From an uncultured Candidatus Melainabacteria bacterium (GTDB lineage Bacteria; Cyanobacteriota; Vampirovibrionia; Gastranaerophilales; Gastranaerophilaceae), in NCBI GenBank assembly GCA_947361615.1, contig CANAJP010000002.1, forward strand, positions 18,344 to 82,343: DNA of 64,000 bases. Direction: 5' to 3'. This document shows, piece by piece, positions 29,379-38,924 of this stretch. The translations under genes and the position numbers were made by a program. Every line of letters begins with the position of its first letter. Position 1 is the first letter of the stretch. Below the pieces are notes generated by a model. That model searched no databases, was not told the origin of the DNA, and saw nothing but the letters and a program-made list of their open reading frames with translations.

Positions 29379-29511
29379 TAGTTTTTCCTTCCTTTCTGTT
29401 TGCATTATGTATTATTTTTCACAACATGTCAAGACGCTGCTTTTGTAACAATTTCTTTACCTACTGGCAAAAAAAATTTTTACACTTGTTTAGGCTAAAG
29501 GGATTACTAAA

Positions 29512-31173
29512 GTGTCAATCAATCCAGTAACAAATAGCGTCAATACTTCTATCAATCGCAATCTCACAGCAGATTCGCGGACAGGACAAATCAAAAGCAG
29601 TTCTCCGCCACCTGCTTGCCCTGCTCCCGCAGGTCAACCCGTGGCTACGCTGTCTAATACGCCACTCAAAAGTTTCGCTAGCGAAACTTTCTCGGACAAA
29701 CAACCTGTTAAAGCAAGTATTTTTTACATTAACGATATTCACGGAAAATCTATTAATATGGAACGACTCGCAAGCGTTTCAAACGCATTTGATTCGTTTC
29801 AAAAAACACAGCCGGATGTAGATAGCTTAAAGCTTTCATCAGGTGATATTCAACTCGGCCACGATGAGAAAATTAACGAAGTCGCTGTTAAGTTCCAGAA
29901 TGCAATCGGAATTCAAGCAACTGCAATGGGCAACCACGAGTTTGATCTGGCGTGGAAAAGATCCGGTAAATTATTGAATGTTTTAGAACAAATCCAATAC
30001 AAACTTCTTGCCAATAATGTTTATATCAAGAACAGTGAAAAGGTTCAAAACAAACTTCAAAACTACACAATCCAAGAAATTAACGGCCACAAATACGGAA
30101 TAATTGGCACTGCACCTGTAGATTTAGTATCCCGTCTGCGCCAGGGAACCCTAACACAAAACCTGCAAGTCCACACCCTTGAAGAAACAATCAAACAGGT
30201 ACAAAAAGATGCAGACGAACTGAAAGCGCAGGGCATTGATAAGATAATTCTACTCTCACACGTAGGCTACGAAGGCGATGTACTTCTGGCACGTGCGACT
30301 GACGGAATTGATATTATTCTTGGCGGCCACTCACACGACCTTTTAAGAGATATCAAAAAAGACAAAAACCTATTCTACTCCAAATCAAACGAACCGGTTA
30401 TCATAACACAGGGCGGTCGTGACGGAAACCACTTCGGTGTTTTGAATGTTGAATTTGACGAAAAGGGAATCATTAAAAAAGCACAAAATAATATTTCATA
30501 TACAAATTATTTCCGAAGAAATATGCCGATGAGATACATTTTTGAAACGATTTTAGGTAAACCTGAAAAAATCGGATATGTTCAAAGTGCCGAAAAAGCG
30601 CCAAAGAATGTACTTCTTGAGCCAACTGCACATGCAAACTTTATTCTTGACTGCATGAAAGAAGACTGCAAGGCTGACATTGCAATGATGCCATCGCCTG
30701 AAATCCGCGGCTTCTTTGAAGAAGGAACTGTCGACACAAGAACTTTAAATGAAATCTTACCGTTCAAAAACAAGGCTGTAGTTGTGAATTACAGTGAAAA
30801 AGAAATCGTTGATGCAATCAAATTCGCTGCGACCTCATTTGGCAATAAAGACGGAAAACCTGGGATAATGGAAGTTTCAGGTCTTGAATATTCAGTCACA
30901 AAAGACGGTGAAGTTCTCTCTATAAACTACGTTGACAAAGACGGTAAAAAAACACCGATAGACATTAAAACCCCGCGTGAATATAAATTCTACAAAACAG
31001 TAATCAACGATTTTCACGCTCAGGGTAATGACAATTATACAATGCTAAATAAGTTCAACGAAGCAGAAAGAGTAACAGAATACGACATAACAGGTTGCGT
31101 CATTAATTGCTTGAAAAAGAGAAATGAACCGATAAAAATCGTCGACGATGGCAGAATTAAAGTTGTAGATTAA
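29512..31173 (+). CDS. 5'-nucleotidase / calcineurin-like phosphoesterase (UshA family)
   Basis: 553 aa from GTG. The first ~65 residues are Asn/Ser/Pro-rich (MSINPVTNSVNTSINRN) and resemble the low-complexity tag of other local proteins. Then comes the metal-binding core: FYINDIHGKS, LSSGDIQLG, MGNHEFDL, LLSHVGYEGD and GGHSHDLL. The C-terminal domain (about 350-545) matches the substrate-binding half of 5'-nucleotidases (FKNKAVVVNYSEKEI). It hydrolyses nucleotides or related phosphoesters. No ordinary Sec signal is seen although the family is usually periplasmic. Confidence 0.88.
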   Translation: MSINPVTNSVNTSINRNLTADSRTGQIKSSSPPPACPAPAGQPVATLSNTPLKSFASETFSDKQPVKASIFYINDIHGKSINMERLASVSNAFDSFQKTQPDVDSLKLSSGDIQLGHDEKINEVAVKFQNAIGIQATAMGNHEFDLAWKRSGKLLNVLEQIQYKLLANNVYIKNSEKVQNKLQNYTIQEINGHKYGIIGTAPVDLVSRLRQGTLTQNLQVHTLEETIKQVQKDADELKAQGIDKIILLSHVGYEGDVLLARATDGIDIILGGHSHDLLRDIKKDKNLFYSKSNEPVIITQGGRDGNHFGVLNVEFDEKGIIKKAQNNISYTNYFRRNMPMRYIFETILGKPEKIGYVQSAEKAPKNVLLEPTAHANFILDCMKEDCKADIAMMPSPEIRGFFEEGTVDTRTLNEILPFKNKAVVVNYSEKEIVDAIKFAATSFGNKDGKPGIMEVSGLEYSVTKDGEVLSINYVDKDGKKTPIDIKTPREYKFYKTVINDFHAQGNDNYTMLNKFNEAERVTEYDITGCVINCLKKRNEPIKIVDDGRIKVVD

Positions 31174-31179
31174 AACAAA

Positions 31180-31199
31180 AAGGGCGCCTAAACGCCCTT
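31180..31199 (-). terminator. Terminator for the EF-hand gene
   Basis: AAGGGCG-cctaaa-CGCCCTT stem. On the minus strand it is followed by TTTTTGTTTT. It lies between two convergent genes. Confidence 0.7.
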
Positions 31200-31236
31200 C
31201 CAATTCCCTTGTTATATATGTGTGTTACTAGATAAA

Positions 31237-31773
31237 TCACTTGTTTGTTTTATACTTATAACTCAAAATACTATAGCTTCCGGTGCTGGATGATGAATCA
31301 TCGCCGTAAAAAGTTGACATATTAGACGCAAATTTATGGTTCATCTCATCTTCTTTTTCCATCTTAGCAGCTTTAAGTTTATATGCCGCGATTTCAGCAT
31401 CTGTAATTCTTCCGTCCCCGTTAGAATCCATTGCCTCAAAGTTTTCCAGAATATAAGAATAATCAGCGTTTGAAATTCCAGCAGCCCCTGACGCCTGCAA
31501 TTGTGTTAACTGCGCTTTAGTCAAACCGCTTGCAGACATCTGGCTGATTGTATTATTCGCCTCTGACGCTGAAATCACCCCGTCACCATCCGCGTCAAGT
31601 GCTGAAAAATTTGTTTGCAAATATGACGCAAAAGTTTGGTTTAAATTCATCAAATTATCTGTATTTGTCCGTGCTTCTGCGATATTTTCAAGCGTAAGCC
31701 CGTCTTTATATTGTGAAGCCAAATATGCATAAGTGCTGTTCAACCCCGCATAAATTCCTGATAATGAAGTCAT
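31237..31773 (-). CDS. EF-hand calcium-binding protein
   Basis: 178 aa with two canonical EF loops: DADGDGVISASE (residues 60-71) and DSNGDGRITDAE (116-127). The first 50 residues are helical (GIYAGLNSTYAYLASQYKD), and the tail is Ser-rich. AGGAGG lies before the ATG. It is a calmodulin-like or calerythrin-like Ca2+ sensor/buffer; partner unknown. Confidence 0.85.
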   Translation of the reverse strand: MTSLSGIYAGLNSTYAYLASQYKDGLTLENIAEARTNTDNLMNLNQTFASYLQTNFSALDADGDGVISASEANNTISQMSASGLTKAQLTQLQASGAAGISNADYSYILENFEAMDSNGDGRITDAEIAAYKLKAAKMEKEDEMNHKFASNMSTFYGDDSSSSTGSYSILSYKYKTNK

Positions 31774-31907
31774 AACTACCTCCTAATTCATTATTTAATG
31801 ATATAAGTCAAAAAATCAACCTCTAAATAAAGTATTTTTACCTCCCCCCTCCCCAGCGATTTTTTTTGTCGTTTATGCTATACTGATGAAAAAGAAGGAG
31901 AGAAAAC

Positions 31908-32150
31908 ATGGCAGAAGCAAAAATTTTAGCGACTATACCTAGAACTGATACAGAACAATTACAGATTTCAATAAGCGAATACAGAGGCAAAAGCTATTTC
32001 AATTTACGTATTCACTACACAACTGACGGCGGTGCAACCTGGTTACCGACAAAAAAAGGCGTAACTTTCGCACCTGAACAACTTGATTTGTTATCAGAAG
32101 CGATTGAAGAAGCGAAGAAAGAATTCATGGCTGAGGGCGAGGGCGAATAA
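31908..32150 (+). CDS. PC4/p15-type transcriptional coactivator homologue
   Basis: 80 aa, AAGGAGAG before the ATG. QISISEYRGKSYFNLRIHY, then WLPTKKGVTFAPEQLDLL, then EAIEEAKKE is the PC4/YdbC fold that binds single-stranded DNA or RNA as a dimer. Well-conserved length and order. Confidence 0.8.
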   Translation: MAEAKILATIPRTDTEQLQISISEYRGKSYFNLRIHYTTDGGATWLPTKKGVTFAPEQLDLLSEAIEEAKKEFMAEGEGE

Positions 32151-32157
32151 TTCGCCC
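32141..32157 (+). terminator. Hairpin at the end of the PC4-like gene
   Basis: GGGCGAA-taa-TTCGCCC stem spanning the stop codon, followed by CCTCTTATTT. The T run is imperfect. Confidence 0.55.
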
Positions 32158-32205
32158 CCTCTTATTTGGCTTACTGGCAAGACTTTATAGCTTGGGGAAT
32201 AGACA

Positions 32206-34413
32206 TTGTCAAAATACGCTTTAGCATTAGTAAATATCAAGGGATTGGGGGTAAAGACATACAGTTACCTTATTCCTGATGAAATGCAGGGCAAAATCCA
32301 AATCGGTCAGGTTATTCTTGTACCTTTTGGAAGACAAGGACTCGTAAATGCTTTTTGTGTGGGGTTTTCCGACTACTTACCACCCGAAATCAGGGCTAAA
32401 AAGGTGAGTAAAATTCTGGAGGGAAATCCCCTTTTTAATATTGATTATTTGAAGCTTCTTGAATGGGTTGCGAATTACTATTGCACGGATTTAATTACGG
32501 TTATAAATGCTGCAATTCCTTTAAAATTAATCGAGAAAGCCTCAAAAACCGAACAGTATTTAGAATTTGTACACTTTGATGGAGCAACAAAACGTCAGGT
32601 TGAAGTGCTTGAAAAACTTCAAACACGTGGCAAATGCAATCTTATTGTGTTTGAAAAAGAGGCAAAAACAACCCGCGCAACAATCAAAAAGCTTGAAGAA
32701 CTCGGCTGTCTGCGCCTGAGTAACGAGGAGCTTTACCGCAACCCGCTTGATGTTCTGCGCATAACTGAGCGCGAAGAACTTTTTGAACTTTCCCCGGAAC
32801 AAAATACCGTTTATGAGGGCATAAAAAAGAAAATAGCTCAAACGCCGACAGATACGATTCTTTTGCACGGTGTTACTGCAAGCGGAAAGACAGAAGTTTA
32901 TTTCAAACTCATTGATGATTGTATAAAATCAGGCAAAAATGTTCTTTTTCTTGCGCCTGAAATTGCACTTGCCTCACAGCTTACCAAACGTCTTGCGCGA
33001 AAATTCGGGACCGAAGATGTTGCCATCTGGCACAGTAGTATTTCAGACGGCGAACGGTACGACGTCTGGCAAAAACTTTACCGTGACGAAATAAAAATAC
33101 TCGCAGGCGCACGATCTGCGGTTTTTGCCCCGCTAAAAAACATCGGCCTGATTATTATTGACGAAGAACACGAAGGCGCATACAAACAAACCAGCCCTGC
33201 TCCGCGTTATGACGCAAAAGTGGTTGCGCAAAAATTACAGGAGTTTCACAACTGCCCGATGATTTTAGGCTCTGCAACTCCTGATATTTCAAGTTATTAT
33301 CGCGCAATAAACAGCAAAAACCTTTTTGAAATGCTTAAACGCTACAATAACGCCAAAGTTCCGCCTGTGTCGGTTATAAACATGCAAAATCACGGCAAAG
33401 CCGCATATAAAAACCTTATTTCCAAACCCTTGCAGACTGCAATCACCGAAACCCTTGAAAAGGGTCAACAGATAATTCTGCTTATCAATCGCCGCGGATT
33501 TTCGACATACTCACAATGTCAGGCCTGCGGCCATGTAATAGAATGTCCGCATTGTGCAATTCCGATGATTTGGCACGCAAAAGACCAGCGCTTAAAATGC
33601 CACTACTGCAATCATACTGAATACTTCCCTGATTTTTGCCCGTCCTGCGGCTCAGACTCATTCAAAAACAGCGGGGTCGGAACACAAAAAATAGAGCAGT
33701 ACATAAAAGAACTTTACCCTGAAAACAATGTTGAGCGTATCGACAGCGACATTCTAACCCGCAAAGGCGAACATGTTCGCTTGCTAGAAAAATTCCAACG
33801 GGGTGAAATTGATATTCTTGTCGGCACACAAATGATTGCCAAAGGCCTCGACAACCCGAACGTAACCCTTGTCGGCGTAATCTCAGCGGACGCAAGTTTT
33901 AACCTGCCGGATTTTAGGGCATCAGAGCGCGGATTTCAACTTCTAACGCAGGTGGCAGGACGCGCAGGACGCGGAGAATTCTCGGGAAGCGTAATTTTCC
34001 AAACATACAACCCCGACTACTACGCTCTTGCAAGCGCAAAATCACAAAACTACAAAGAATTTTATGATACCGAAATTGTAGCACGTGAAGAATTCGACTA
34101 CCCGCCATTCAGCCAGATTATCCGTATAATTCTTAGTAGTGAAAACAACTTCCGCGCCGAAAAATCAGCGCAGGAAATTGTTTTACGACTTGCCACTATG
34201 ATTGAAAAATTCGGGGTTTCCGAACGTCTTGAGGTGCTGGGGCCAACACCTTGTGTAATTGAACGCATCAACGGACTTTATCGCTTCCAAATAATCATCA
34301 AAAACAAACTTGGTGAAAAAGGTCACAGTTTTATTTCTAGTTTCATAGGAAAGATAACGATGCCACGCGACATCCGTATGGCCGTTGACGTAGATCCTCT
34401 GGATATCCTTTAA
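32206..34413 (+). CDS. priA: Primosomal replication-restart helicase PriA
   Basis: 735 aa, starting at TTG (SKYALALVN). The N-terminal 3'BD domain runs to about residue 105. Walker A is GVTASGKTEVY, the DExH box is IIIDEEHEGAYK, and a zinc-binding insert has CQACGHVIECPHC then CHYC and CPSCGS. The helicase motif QVAGRAGR is near the end. It reloads the replisome at stalled forks. Its stop overlaps that of the convergent pilin gene by 4 nt. Confidence 0.95.
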   Translation: MSKYALALVNIKGLGVKTYSYLIPDEMQGKIQIGQVILVPFGRQGLVNAFCVGFSDYLPPEIRAKKVSKILEGNPLFNIDYLKLLEWVANYYCTDLITVINAAIPLKLIEKASKTEQYLEFVHFDGATKRQVEVLEKLQTRGKCNLIVFEKEAKTTRATIKKLEELGCLRLSNEELYRNPLDVLRITEREELFELSPEQNTVYEGIKKKIAQTPTDTILLHGVTASGKTEVYFKLIDDCIKSGKNVLFLAPEIALASQLTKRLARKFGTEDVAIWHSSISDGERYDVWQKLYRDEIKILAGARSAVFAPLKNIGLIIIDEEHEGAYKQTSPAPRYDAKVVAQKLQEFHNCPMILGSATPDISSYYRAINSKNLFEMLKRYNNAKVPPVSVINMQNHGKAAYKNLISKPLQTAITETLEKGQQIILLINRRGFSTYSQCQACGHVIECPHCAIPMIWHAKDQRLKCHYCNHTEYFPDFCPSCGSDSFKNSGVGTQKIEQYIKELYPENNVERIDSDILTRKGEHVRLLEKFQRGEIDILVGTQMIAKGLDNPNVTLVGVISADASFNLPDFRASERGFQLLTQVAGRAGRGEFSGSVIFQTYNPDYYALASAKSQNYKEFYDTEIVAREEFDYPPFSQIIRIILSSENNFRAEKSAQEIVLRLATMIEKFGVSERLEVLGPTPCVIERINGLYRFQIIIKNKLGEKGHSFISSFIGKITMPRDIRMAVDVDPLDIL

Positions 34414-35471
34414 TCCATCCGACGAATACAGTATAAACTCATACCACGCAATTCTGCTTTAGTTGTACAGTTACGATAGCCTATAGCTGTACTTACCCGC
34501 CAGGCCTTTCCACTATCGCATGAACTTGTTGTCCAAAGTATTTCTGGAAGCGAAGAGCCTAAGAATTTTTTATTTACAAATACAGCCGCACCCTCGTCAT
34601 AATTAGGTGCTCTGCCTTCACCATAACGTTCCTTGCATAATCTATTAGCTGCACTAAAATCACCACCTTGTCCAGAAAGCGAACCGTATGGTGAAACAGC
34701 TACTACATTTGAGTCTGACGGATACATTACGGTAATAAACCCGATATCTTTACCAACCGTGTTCGGGCCTTTAGAACCATTCAAATCATAAACAAAATTA
34801 ACACACATAGATTTTTGTGCATAATTAAGTTTTTCACCGTTTGAACGTTGTTCATCTATATCCGCAGTACAAGCAGGGTTATAATATGCAATAATACTCT
34901 CACCGCTGATCGTTTCAAAGGCTCCCGCATCAACATCAGCAACAGTCACCGAATGTGTATACGTACCACCGGCAGAATTAGTAAATACTTTATAATAGCT
35001 AAATGCAGAGTTTAAATTATATAGAGTATCAGGAACAGAAGCAAGCTGCGAACCGTTAAAATCAGTAATTTTAGACGGAATTCCACAATCAGCTAAATGC
35101 TTGTTATCACAAATATTATTAATTTTTAAAACTTTTGACAAACCATCGGTCAAAAAGGTCTGTGTTGCTATAGATTTTGTTTCTGACGTAGTTGCCCCTT
35201 GCCCATAACCATTCAATGCAGGCATTAAAGCTATTGCCTGTGACATACGTGCATAAAGTGCTTTTCGCTGCGTATTCCATGTGCGCTCGTTTATGTTTCC
35301 TGTCAATGACGGCAAAGTTATCGCCGCAACTACACCGATAATTGTGAGAGATAATAATATTTCCGCCATAGTAAAGGCCAAGCCGAGCGGAGCCACGGAG
35401 CGAAGCGGAGAGACGAGCGCGCGACGCGGCAAACCGCGCTTTGGCACGCAAGCGCGAGCGGTGGCGTTCAA
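34410..35471 (-). CDS. Type IV prepilin-like protein, GC-rich leader insert
   Basis: The open frame is 353 aa from TTG; the real start is probably the ATG at 35559 beyond a G13 tract. LAFTMAEILLSLTIIG is at residues 31-46, then TGNINERTWNTQRKALYARM. Middle YDLNGSKGPNTVGKDIGFIT; C-terminal part has RAPNYDEGAAVFVN, LWTTSS and the end MSLYCIRRMD. The region between tract and prepilin helix is strikingly GC-rich (about 35375-35480) compared with the AT-rich gene, so it may be an inserted element different from the 87-bp palindrome. Confidence 0.75.
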   Translation of the reverse strand: MNATARACVPKRGLPRRALVSPLRSVAPLGLAFTMAEILLSLTIIGVVAAITLPSLTGNINERTWNTQRKALYARMSQAIALMPALNGYGQGATTSETKSIATQTFLTDGLSKVLKINNICDNKHLADCGIPSKITDFNGSQLASVPDTLYNLNSAFSYYKVFTNSAGGTYTHSVTVADVDAGAFETISGESIIAYYNPACTADIDEQRSNGEKLNYAQKSMCVNFVYDLNGSKGPNTVGKDIGFITVMYPSDSNVVAVSPYGSLSGQGGDFSAANRLCKERYGEGRAPNYDEGAAVFVNKKFLGSSLPEILWTTSSCDSGKAWRVSTAIGYRNCTTKAELRGMSLYCIRRMD

Positions 35472-35516
35472 CGCGAGGCGCAGTTCTAACGCCCCACTAA
35501 ATATACCTAAGAGAGG

Positions 35517-35559
35517 CCCCCCCCCCCCCTGTCCATGTTAAGACATTAAGTTTTTTCAT
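35517..35559 (-). repeat. Pilin leader 3 with G13 tract (35517-35529), candidate phase switch
   Basis: On the minus strand AAGGAAGAAACTT precedes the ATG at 35559. Ten codons (MKKLNVLTWT) lead to 13 G. In this state TAG follows seven codons after the tract. With 12 G the frame stays open into the pilin. Confidence 0.75.
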
Positions 35560-35631
35560 AAGTTTCTTCCTTTCTGTATAAAATTATTATGCAGCATGTT
35601 TTAAGATATGTCAACCTTGTATGACACAGCC

Positions 35632-36246
35632 TTAGCGTGCATTCGCCGGTGCGCTCAAATATAACGGCGTAAGTTTTCCCCAGTCGCCATCCTCATTTTC
35701 AGCTTTTTTAACCGCAATTTGCGCGATAATTTCACCCAAATTCAGATTCAACGCCTGATATGAAACTCCACCCAAAAACGGTTGCAATTTATCATCAGTC
35801 ACAACAAAATATCCGTCAGTCACAATTTCACCCAACGGCAAAATTCCTTTAATTTCACCATCAATCGCGACATAAGCACTTTCGCGACGTGCGTCAAGCG
35901 CGATTAATTTCTTTTTGCCCTCAAAATCGACCGGTAAATTTTCTAAAACCTCAAAAGATGTAACGCCAATAAGTTTTTTGCCCAATTCCTGCGCCATAAC
36001 CCGAGCAACAGTCATACAGGTTCTAATTGCCGTAAACCCGCCGGGGCCTACGCTTGTTGCAATCAAATCCAAATCCGCAAATGTTAAACCGTTTGAAATC
36101 AAGGCATATTTAATAGTTTGGTGCAACAATGGTGATCGAGTTTGCATTTCCTCGTAAGAAACAGCAACGGCACTAAGTGAAACACCGTCACGAACCAAAG
36201 TTACATACATTTTATCCATACAAGTATCAAACGCTAAAACTAACAT
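35632..36246 (-). CDS. tsaB: tRNA threonylcarbamoyladenosine protein TsaB
   Basis: 204 aa. MLVLAFDTCMDKMYVTLV is the ASKHA nucleotide-fold start, SVGPGGFTAIRTCMTVAR the conserved GPGSFTGLR equivalent and LDARRESAYVA the following strand. It is a non-catalytic partner of TsaD in t6A37 synthesis. It overlaps tsaE by 7 nt, which fits joint translation. Confidence 0.92.
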   Translation of the reverse strand: MLVLAFDTCMDKMYVTLVRDGVSLSAVAVSYEEMQTRSPLLHQTIKYALISNGLTFADLDLIATSVGPGGFTAIRTCMTVARVMAQELGKKLIGVTSFEVLENLPVDFEGKKKLIALDARRESAYVAIDGEIKGILPLGEIVTDGYFVVTDDKLQPFLGGVSYQALNLNLGEIIAQIAVKKAENEDGDWGKLTPLYLSAPANAR

Positions 36247-36707
36247 GTTTCCAGCCCCTCAATAATATATTCAAACCCTTTTCCGCTCGGCTCAAAAGTA
36301 TAAACACGCGCGTCATCATCGTTATAAGTTACGTTGATTTTCAAATGATTAAACGGGATTTCGTTTTGCGAAAACTCTGCCCATTCAACAAACGTAATGT
36401 TTTTCCCCTCTGAATACTCACGAAGCTCATCAGCTATAGTTTTAACCCCCTCGTGTTCAAGACGATACAAATCAAAATGATAAATCGGAAGTCTAGCGCT
36501 GTGGTATTCATTAAGAATTACAAAACTCGGGCTTGTAACTTTTTCCTGAACCCCAAGAGCATCGGCAACAAGTTTTACAAAAGCGGTTTTCCCCGCACCA
36601 ATTTCACCGTAAAGGTTCACAAAACAGCCACTTTCAATAAGGCTTGCAAAATCTTGCGCAAGTTTTTTCGTATCATCCAAACTATTACAAACTCTTGAAT
36701 ACTTCAT
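36240..36707 (-). CDS. tsaE: tRNA threonylcarbamoyladenosine ATPase TsaE
   Basis: 155 aa. The P-loop is GEIGAGKTAFVK (about residues 35-46), with SPSFVILNEY and HFDLYRLE. The ATPase supports TsaB-TsaD turnover in t6A formation. It sits directly between the diguanylate cyclase gene and tsaB in a tight leftward operon. Confidence 0.94.
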   Translation of the reverse strand: MKYSRVCNSLDDTKKLAQDFASLIESGCFVNLYGEIGAGKTAFVKLVADALGVQEKVTSPSFVILNEYHSARLPIYHFDLYRLEHEGVKTIADELREYSEGKNITFVEWAEFSQNEIPFNHLKINVTYNDDDARVYTFEPSGKGFEYIIEGLETC

Positions 36708-36708
36708 T

Positions 36709-38073
36709 TTACACCTCTAATGCGGACACAACCCTGTTACGTCCGCCAGTTTTTGCCTCATACAGCGCTTTATCTGCCTTGATAATTAGGTCAGAAATCT
36801 CATCACCCTCTTGCATTTGATAAACCCCAAGACTTATTGTGACATTAATATTTTTGTGTTCAGGCGTAAGTTTTGAGATATCAATCAAACGCTTTTCAAC
36901 AGCTTTTCTAAGACGTTCGGCAACCATACAAGCGTCTTTTATCGCTGCACTCGGGAGCAATATTGTAAACTCTTCACCGCCGTAACGACCCGCCACGTCG
37001 TATTCACGAAGCTGTGAGCGAATAACATCCGACACATTTTTCAAAACCAAATCGCCAACCGCGTGGCCATAAGTATCATTCACGCTTTTGAAGAAGTCAA
37101 TATCCGTCATAATAACCGACAACGGCAACTTTTGACGACGGGAACTTGAAACTTCTTGTTTTAAACGTTCTTCAAGCTGACGTTTATTATAAAAACCGGT
37201 CAAAGCGTCAAGCGTTGCGTGTTTAAGGATTTCCGCGTAAACATTTGCACGGTTGATGGTTGTCGCAACTTGATTTGTAAGCTGTTCGATATAATCAACT
37301 TCTTTGTCGTTGAGTTTACCCTCCATGCTTTTTGTAACTATACAGCCAAAAAGCTTACCCTCGCTCACAAGCGGAAAAACCCCGGTTTTCTTGTCTGCCG
37401 TCAGAATACAATCCGAGTCACTTCGCAAAATACTTATAAGTCCGTAGATTTTTTCATCGTTGCACGCCCCGGGCCAAACAAGCGAAAAATCTTCATTATC
37501 TTCTTTTTTCAAGAAAATATAAATAAGATGATTTGACACAAATTTATCAAACATTTCACCAATCAGCGGTACGATATAATTCAATTCGTACTGAGTTTCG
37601 ATGATTTTTGCTATATTCTTCATCGAATCGTGAAAATTAATATTTTTCTGCATTTTTTCGTTCAGAATAATATTTTGAACTTTTAACGAAATAACATCCG
37701 CAGCGATTTCAAGAAATTTCAAGAGTTCTACCTCGTCGCCGCTATGAGTAAACTCAAGCATTCCCACAAACTTTGCCTGTTTCTTGAGCGGGAAATAAAG
37801 TTTTCCGCCAAAAAATTTGTGCTGACACCCAGCCTCAAATTCCTCGTGAATTTTATAATACTCGCCGACAACCTTTTTTTCAAAAATATCATCGATGTAG
37901 AGCCAATTTCTTGAAAAATCTCTTAGTTGCGCTGTTGTACTATCCCACGTATAAAGTTCAGTTTTTTGCACCTCAAAATAGTCCGCAAAAAAGTCGTGCA
38001 AAGAGTTCAAAATACTTTTTGCACTGTACGAACTATTCAAAAGCTTAGATAATTCGGCAATCTTCTGAAGCAT
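36709..38073 (-). CDS. Diguanylate cyclase with GAF-like sensor region
   Basis: 454 aa. The C-terminal GGDEF domain (about 285-450) has LDALTGFYNKRQLEERL and the catalytic RYGGEEFTILLP, an active-type GGEEF. The N-terminal ~270 residues look like one or two GAF-type domains joined by helices. No membrane segment, so it is a soluble c-di-GMP synthase. An RxxD inhibitory site before GGEEF is not obvious (it reads SQLREYD). It begins at the yebC stop, so they are probably co-transcribed. A link to pilus or surface control is inference. Confidence 0.9.
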   Translation of the reverse strand: MLQKIAELSKLLNSSYSAKSILNSLHDFFADYFEVQKTELYTWDSTTAQLRDFSRNWLYIDDIFEKKVVGEYYKIHEEFEAGCQHKFFGGKLYFPLKKQAKFVGMLEFTHSGDEVELLKFLEIAADVISLKVQNIILNEKMQKNINFHDSMKNIAKIIETQYELNYIVPLIGEMFDKFVSNHLIYIFLKKEDNEDFSLVWPGACNDEKIYGLISILRSDSDCILTADKKTGVFPLVSEGKLFGCIVTKSMEGKLNDKEVDYIEQLTNQVATTINRANVYAEILKHATLDALTGFYNKRQLEERLKQEVSSSRRQKLPLSVIMTDIDFFKSVNDTYGHAVGDLVLKNVSDVIRSQLREYDVAGRYGGEEFTILLPSAAIKDACMVAERLRKAVEKRLIDISKLTPEHKNINVTISLGVYQMQEGDEISDLIIKADKALYEAKTGGRNRVVSALEV

Positions 38074-38825
38074 TATACGTCCAATTTTTCCATAATTTCG
38101 TCCGGAATGTCAAAATTCATATAGACATTTTGAACATCATCGTGTTCTTCAAGTCTATCTAATAAACGCATAACCTGTTGCGCTGTTTTTTCATCAGTCA
38201 CAGCAACAGTGTTTTGCGGAATTCTTGTAAATTCGGCAGTTTGAGGCTTAAACCCTGCGCCCTCAAGCCCTTCAACAACTTTTTGGAAATTTTCAACAGA
38301 TGTTAAAACTGTATAAGTATCGTCCTCATCAACGATATCTTCCGCGTCGAAATTGATAGCAGTTTCAAAAAGCGTATCAAAATCAATACCCTCTTTGTTG
38401 AAAATCAATTGACCGCGTTGGTCAAACATCCAACTGACTGCACCAGTTGTGCCAAGGTTTCCGTTGAATTTTGTGAAATAACTTCTAATATCGCCTGCAG
38501 TTCTATTTCTGTTATCAGTCATTGTTTCAACGACAACAGCGACACCGCCTGCCGCGTAACCCTCGTAAACCAATTCTTCATAGTTTTCACTTGAGCCAGC
38601 GCCTGCACCTTTTTCGATTGCACGTTTAATATTATCGTTCGGAAGCCCTGCAGCTTTAGCTTTTTCAATTGCTGTTCTTAAACGGAAGTTACCAGCAGGA
38701 TCTGCGCCGCCCAAGCGCGCCGCAACGATTAATTCTCTTGAATATCTTTGAAACACAACCGCACGTTGTGAATCAACTTTTGCTTTCTTATGTTTAATTG
38801 TAGACCACTTGGAATGTCCTGACAT
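38073..38825 (-). CDS. YebC/PmpR-family regulatory or translation factor
   Basis: 250 aa from the ATG at 38825 (MSGHSKWSTIKHKKAK, the invariant family start), preceded by GAGAGGAAAATTTT. ARLGGADPAGNFRLRTAIEKAKAAGLPNDNI is conserved in shortened blocks. Members act as DNA-binding regulators and, more recently, as factors that relieve ribosome stalling. First gene of the yebC-GGDEF-tsaE-tsaB cluster. Confidence 0.94.
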   Translation of the reverse strand: MSGHSKWSTIKHKKAKVDSQRAVVFQRYSRELIVAARLGGADPAGNFRLRTAIEKAKAAGLPNDNIKRAIEKGAGAGSSENYEELVYEGYAAGGVAVVVETMTDNRNRTAGDIRSYFTKFNGNLGTTGAVSWMFDQRGQLIFNKEGIDFDTLFETAINFDAEDIVDEDDTYTVLTSVENFQKVVEGLEGAGFKPQTAEFTRIPQNTVAVTDEKTAQQVMRLLDRLEEHDDVQNVYMNFDIPDEIMEKLDV

Positions 38826-38890
38826 AAAATTTTCCTCTCTATTTTCACCTGATATGCTTAAATAATATCGCAAACAAAGAAGAAAAACAA

Positions 38891-38914
38891 GGCGCCAGCC
38901 TTTCGGCTGGCGCC
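38891..38914 (-). terminator. Terminator of pilin gene 4
   Basis: GGCGCCAGCC-tttc-GGCTGGCGCC perfect 10-bp stem; on the minus strand followed by TTGTTTTTC. Confidence 0.85.
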
Positions 38915-38924
38915 CTTCTATAAA

